Position numbers and translations under genes: made by a program. The notes beneath the pieces are model-generated. The model saw nothing but the letters and a program-made list of their open reading frames with translations, did not search any database and was not told the DNA's origin. Below are positions 61,281-64,000 of a stretch of 64,000 nt of DNA, one piece after another. The stretch's first letter is position 1, and each line of letters begins with the position of its first letter. Source of the DNA: an uncultured Ruminococcus sp. (GTDB lineage: Bacteria; Bacillota; Clostridia; Oscillospirales; Ruminococcaceae). The stretch is from NCBI GenBank assembly GCA_902800795.1, contig CADCFQ010000003.1:109569-173568 (forward strand), read 5' to 3'.

Positions 61281-62234
61281 TCAGCCGACAAAGCGTATTC
61301 CCTGATATGTATTTCTTCTGCCAAGCTCCTTGTCTATCTCATTCATAACACAGAGCTTTTTCAGGCTCCACAAGGGTGCAAGCAGCTCGCTTCTTGCGCC
61401 GTCTCCGGTCACCCTTTCGATAATGAAGCTCTCCGGCAGCACCTCCAGCTGGTCACAGACGGTGTTCACATAGTCCTCCATAGACATGACATCTATCCGG
61501 CCTTTTTCATAAAGCTCGCCTAGCTGTGTGTTTTTGAGTATATGCAGAAGGTGTATCTTCACAGCGTGAAGCTCAAGGCCTGCTATCGTCCTTGCGGTCT
61601 CAAGCATCATATCGTGGTCTTCCCCGGGAAGCCCGTTTATGATGTGGACACAGACGTTTATACCTCTCTGACGCAGCAGCTCATAGCCTTTGAGAAAGTC
61701 TTCATAGGTGTGACAGCGGTTCATCCTCAGCGCTGTCTCGTCGTGGATTGTCTGGAGCCCCAGCTCCACTGTGAGATAGGTCTTTTCTGCGATCATCGCA
61801 AGCAGGTCTGCCTTCTCCTCGTCGATACAATCCGCTCTTGTGGCAACGGACAGCCCCACGCAGTTTTCAAGCGTCAGCGCCGTTTCATACATCTCTCTGA
61901 GTGTCCCCGCATCGGCATAGGTGTTGGAGCCTGCCTGAAAATAGGGTATGCACACACCCTCTGCCCATTTGGTGCGCATCACTTTGCTTATCTGTTCAAA
62001 CTGGGTCAGTATATCGTCCCTTGGGTCGCCTGCAAAGTCTCCGCTCTTTTTTGCCGAGCAGAAAGCGCAGCCGCCTAAGCCCTTGGTCCCGTCTCTGTTA
62101 GGACATCCAAGATCCACATTGAGTGCCACCTTGAACACCTTTTTTCCGAAGCGGTGCCTCAGATAATAATTATAGGTGTGATATCTCTTATTGTCGTCCG
62201 AGAACCGGAACGGATTATCCTTTACGGTATTCAT
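61281..62234 (-). CDS. YhcC-type radical SAM protein (TIGR01212 family)
   Basis: 317 residues. The start YNYYLRHRFGKKVFKVALN and the iron-sulfur motif CPNRDGTKGLGGCAFC, with its long spacing, are specific to this family. Later GLQTIHDETALRMNRCHTYE and HIINGLPGE are seen. Family members are conserved but of uncertain function. Its ATG overlaps the upstream gene's stop (ATGA at 62231-62234), so the two are co-translated. Confidence 0.92.
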   Translation of the reverse strand: MNTVKDNPFRFSDDNKRYHTYNYYLRHRFGKKVFKVALNVDLGCPNRDGTKGLGGCAFCSAKKSGDFAGDPRDDILTQFEQISKVMRTKWAEGVCIPYFQAGSNTYADAGTLREMYETALTLENCVGLSVATRADCIDEEKADLLAMIAEKTYLTVELGLQTIHDETALRMNRCHTYEDFLKGYELLRQRGINVCVHIINGLPGEDHDMMLETARTIAGLELHAVKIHLLHILKNTQLGELYEKGRIDVMSMEDYVNTVCDQLEVLPESFIIERVTGDGARSELLAPLWSLKKLCVMNEIDKELGRRNTYQGIRFVG

Positions 62235-63025
62235 TCGGTGGGCTCTTCACTGTCAACAGGCTCGGGAGGTTCAGTCTCTTCGGTCTGGGTCGGCGTCTCG
62301 GGAGGCTGGGTCTGGGTCGGTGTCTCGGGAGGCTGGGTCTGGGTGGGTCCCGGCTGGGAAACAGGATAGGTCTCCGTCACTGTGAACTCCGGCGGGTCGG
62401 TGTTGGTCGTTGTTGCCGAAGCGGAGGTCGTTGTGGTAGTCTCATCATAGTCATCAGGACGGTCTATCGCAGTTGTTGTGGTGGTCTCCTTTTCACCCTT
62501 CTTCTTGGCGGTGGAGGTCACTGTTATGCCCATTTCGTCCGTCACAACAGAGGTCACGACCTTTTCACTGTTTGCAGGCTCCTCCGGCTCTGTGGGCTCG
62601 TCAAAGCTGTTATGCTGCTCGTCGGTCTCCTCGTCGACCTCCTTGACAGGATCAGACACCTTGTTCCCTATCCCGTAGATGAGCGAAAGCCTTTCCTCCA
62701 GCATCTTCATCTCGTCCGGGAAAGGAAGGTCATTGTCATAAGAGGTCTTCAGCGACTTTGTATAGTCTCCTGACAGGAAGGTCTTCCAGCTCAGGACGTT
62801 GTTGCTGTCATCAACTATATTGCTGCCCGAGACCGTCAGGAAAAGCACAGCCGAAAAGATAAGCAGCAGCGTGATGGTTATTATGTTTATAAAGCGGTAA
62901 TGCGCTTCGGTATTGTCCTTTTCAAGCTTCTGCGAAGCTATCTCCGCAAGCTCGCATTCCTTTTCATTTTCATATTTCACATTGGTGTCGGTGACGGTGT
63001 AATTCTTGATGTTCTTTATATCCAA
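62231..63025 (-). CDS. Single-span membrane protein with Pro/Thr repeat tail
   Basis: 264 residues. Cytoplasmic N-terminus of about 45 residues, one membrane helix (about 46-67), an extracellular region, then a low-complexity tail rich in Thr, Pro and Glu with two exact PPETPTQTQ units and a run of TTTTT. It is followed by the radical SAM gene with a 4-base overlap and preceded by the AlgI-like gene by 13 bases. AlgI-like acyltransferases often have a periplasmic partner (SGNH/DltD type); this protein lacks those motifs but could be a partner by position. Confidence 0.75.
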   Translation of the reverse strand: MDIKNIKNYTVTDTNVKYENEKECELAEIASQKLEKDNTEAHYRFINIITITLLLIFSAVLFLTVSGSNIVDDSNNVLSWKTFLSGDYTKSLKTSYDNDLPFPDEMKMLEERLSLIYGIGNKVSDPVKEVDEETDEQHNSFDEPTEPEEPANSEKVVTSVVTDEMGITVTSTAKKKGEKETTTTTAIDRPDDYDETTTTTSASATTTNTDPPEFTVTETYPVSQPGPTQTQPPETPTQTQPPETPTQTEETEPPEPVDSEEPTE

Positions 63026-63038
63026 TCTCTCCGCCTCC

Positions 63039-64000
63039 TTAACCCTTTGTCTGAACTGCCATAGTCACGACACAAAGCACAAAGATAAACGCAGTTAGAA
63101 CTGTCTGGGTCACCTTTGTTATGCCGTAGCAGCGTCTCGAACGCCTTGAAAAGCTCTTCCACAGCCCCAGCACCAGCTTTTTCGCAGGCGCAAAAACTAT
63201 GAAGAACGCAACCATTATCAGAGTGATGTTTTTGAGCACGCTGTATTTTACAGCAGTAGAAAGCATATACTTGGTGTTCACGTTCACAAGCGCCAGCAGC
63301 CACTTCTTATAGCCGTAAAGGCTGTCAAAGTAAAGGCCGCCGAATATCAGCATTGCAGTGATGACAAGGTAGACATATTTCAGCCACGCAGGCAGCTTCA
63401 TAAGCGCCTTTGACAAAAACAGCTTCTCGAATACCACCAGCAGCGCCGCCGCAAGGCCAACTATAAGAAAGCTCATCTTTGCCTCATACCACATCGAGAT
63501 CGCAGCACCGCAAAGCAGGATAACAAAGGCCTTTGCCGCAGGATTATTAATTCTCCTGCAAGCGAAAACATCCGAGAAAAAGTCTACCACAGTTGTGTTA
63601 TAGCTTCTGATAAGCCCCGTGAAAAGGCCGTCCGCTTCGATATCCGTATAGTTGTCAGGATACTCAAAACCGCTTATGAGCCCCAGTCCCTTTGCCATAT
63701 CGCAGAGACCTGTGAACATAAAATAGAACTGCGCAAAAAATGCCATCATTCCCAGCCAGCAGCCTATGGTCGTTATCTCACGGCCGTTAAGTCCCGCAAG
63801 CTTTATCCTCTCAAAAACAGGAGCCAGCAGGATTATCTTTCCGAGTCCCAGAACCATTTCCACAAGTCCGTCGTTCAATTTTCTGCCGTCGGTCTCTCTT
63901 TTTCTTATCTGAGGTTCAAGCTTGCTGTAGCTGATATGAGGACCCGCCATCATGAAGTGGAGCGACACCATATAAGTCAGAAGACAGAATCTATTCTTCT
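63039..64000 (-). CDS. AlgI/DltB-like membrane-bound O-acyltransferase, N-terminus outside window
   Basis: About 320 residues are visible and the frame runs through the right edge. The segment NRFCLLTYMVSLHFMMAGPH followed by ISYSKLEPQIRKRE matches the MBOAT pattern in AlgI-type enzymes, with about nine hydrophobic helices after it. These enzymes move acetyl or other acyl groups across the membrane to decorate extracellular polysaccharide or teichoic acid. The conserved catalytic His would be expected near FYFMFTGLCDMAKG, where it is not obvious. First gene seen of the operon with the Pro/Thr protein and the radical SAM gene. Confidence 0.75.
   Translation of the reverse strand, partial: KNRFCLLTYMVSLHFMMAGPHISYSKLEPQIRKRETDGRKLNDGLVEMVLGLGKIILLAPVFERIKLAGLNGREITTIGCWLGMMAFFAQFYFMFTGLCDMAKGLGLISGFEYPDNYTDIEADGLFTGLIRSYNTTVVDFFSDVFACRRINNPAAKAFVILLCGAAISMWYEAKMSFLIVGLAAALLVVFEKLFLSKALMKLPAWLKYVYLVITAMLIFGGLYFDSLYGYKKWLLALVNVNTKYMLSTAVKYSVLKNITLIMVAFFIVFAPAKKLVLGLWKSFSRRSRRCYGITKVTQTVLTAFIFVLCVVTMAVQTKG

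Overview
The window looks like a chromosome segment of a fibre-degrading, strictly anaerobic Firmicute close to Ruminococcus (Oscillospiraceae). Pointers are the mix of plant-polysaccharide enzymes (GH5, GH16, GH43, CE2-type esterase), serine/threonine-rich lipoproteins, Clostridia-type oxygen defence (rubredoxin-first rubrerythrin, FprA flavoprotein), and endospore genes (spoIIGA, sigE, sigG, yabP, yabQ, ylmC-like). No rRNA, tRNA, CRISPR array, prophage or intact insertion sequence was seen. The genus is inferred from gene content, not from a database match.

Layout. 1-5.1 kb: ECF sigma/anti-sigma operon with its own ECF-type promoter, then a MacB-like ABC exporter behind a sigma-A promoter with a palindromic operator. 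5.2-13.2 kb: APH(3')-like kinase, lipoproteins, a K+ channel-like protein, zinc-ribbon membrane protein, rubrerythrin. 13.8-19.6 kb: a beta-glucan locus (GH5, QPETG-anchored surface protein, sugar-binding lipoprotein, AraC regulator, GH16) in which three promoters share one two-half-site architecture. 19.8-24 kb: DUF4234/DUF2752 pair and spoIIGA-sigE. 24-32.4 kb: sseB-gtrB-tatD, cardiolipin synthase, fprA, a repeat lipoprotein, metF. 32.5-36.7 kb: rpsB-tsf, ylmC-like, an Rrf2 regulator, sigG. 36.8-42.6 kb: aminotransferase, an HTH/coiled-coil protein, and yabP-yabQ-divIC-S1. 42.7-46.2 kb: CE2 esterase and rpmG-secE-nusG-rplK-rplA. 46.4-52.2 kb: XRE-aminotransferase fusion, GH43, a second sugar-binding lipoprotein, a second AraC regulator. 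52.6-64 kb: DAG kinase, guaB, lipoprotein, amidohydrolase, dut, aldo/keto reductase, hisC, two radical SAM proteins, and an AlgI-like acyltransferase cut by the right edge.

The most striking unexplained structure is a family of GC-rich mosaic repeats filling many intergenic spaces (about 10.3, 13.3, 17.7, 20.9, 23.8, 26.4, 28.4, 35.1, 52.1 and 53.7 kb). They are chains of perfect palindromes whose arms differ between copies but stay self-complementary. One edge lies, to the base, either at a TAG stop codon or at a TTGACA -35 box; one copy has been read into the C-terminus of an AraC regulator. Other points of note are a tatD whose only sensible start is ATA, a conserved AraC-type promoter layout across the beta-glucan genes, and an XRE-aminotransferase fusion with four candidate operators in its own promoter region.
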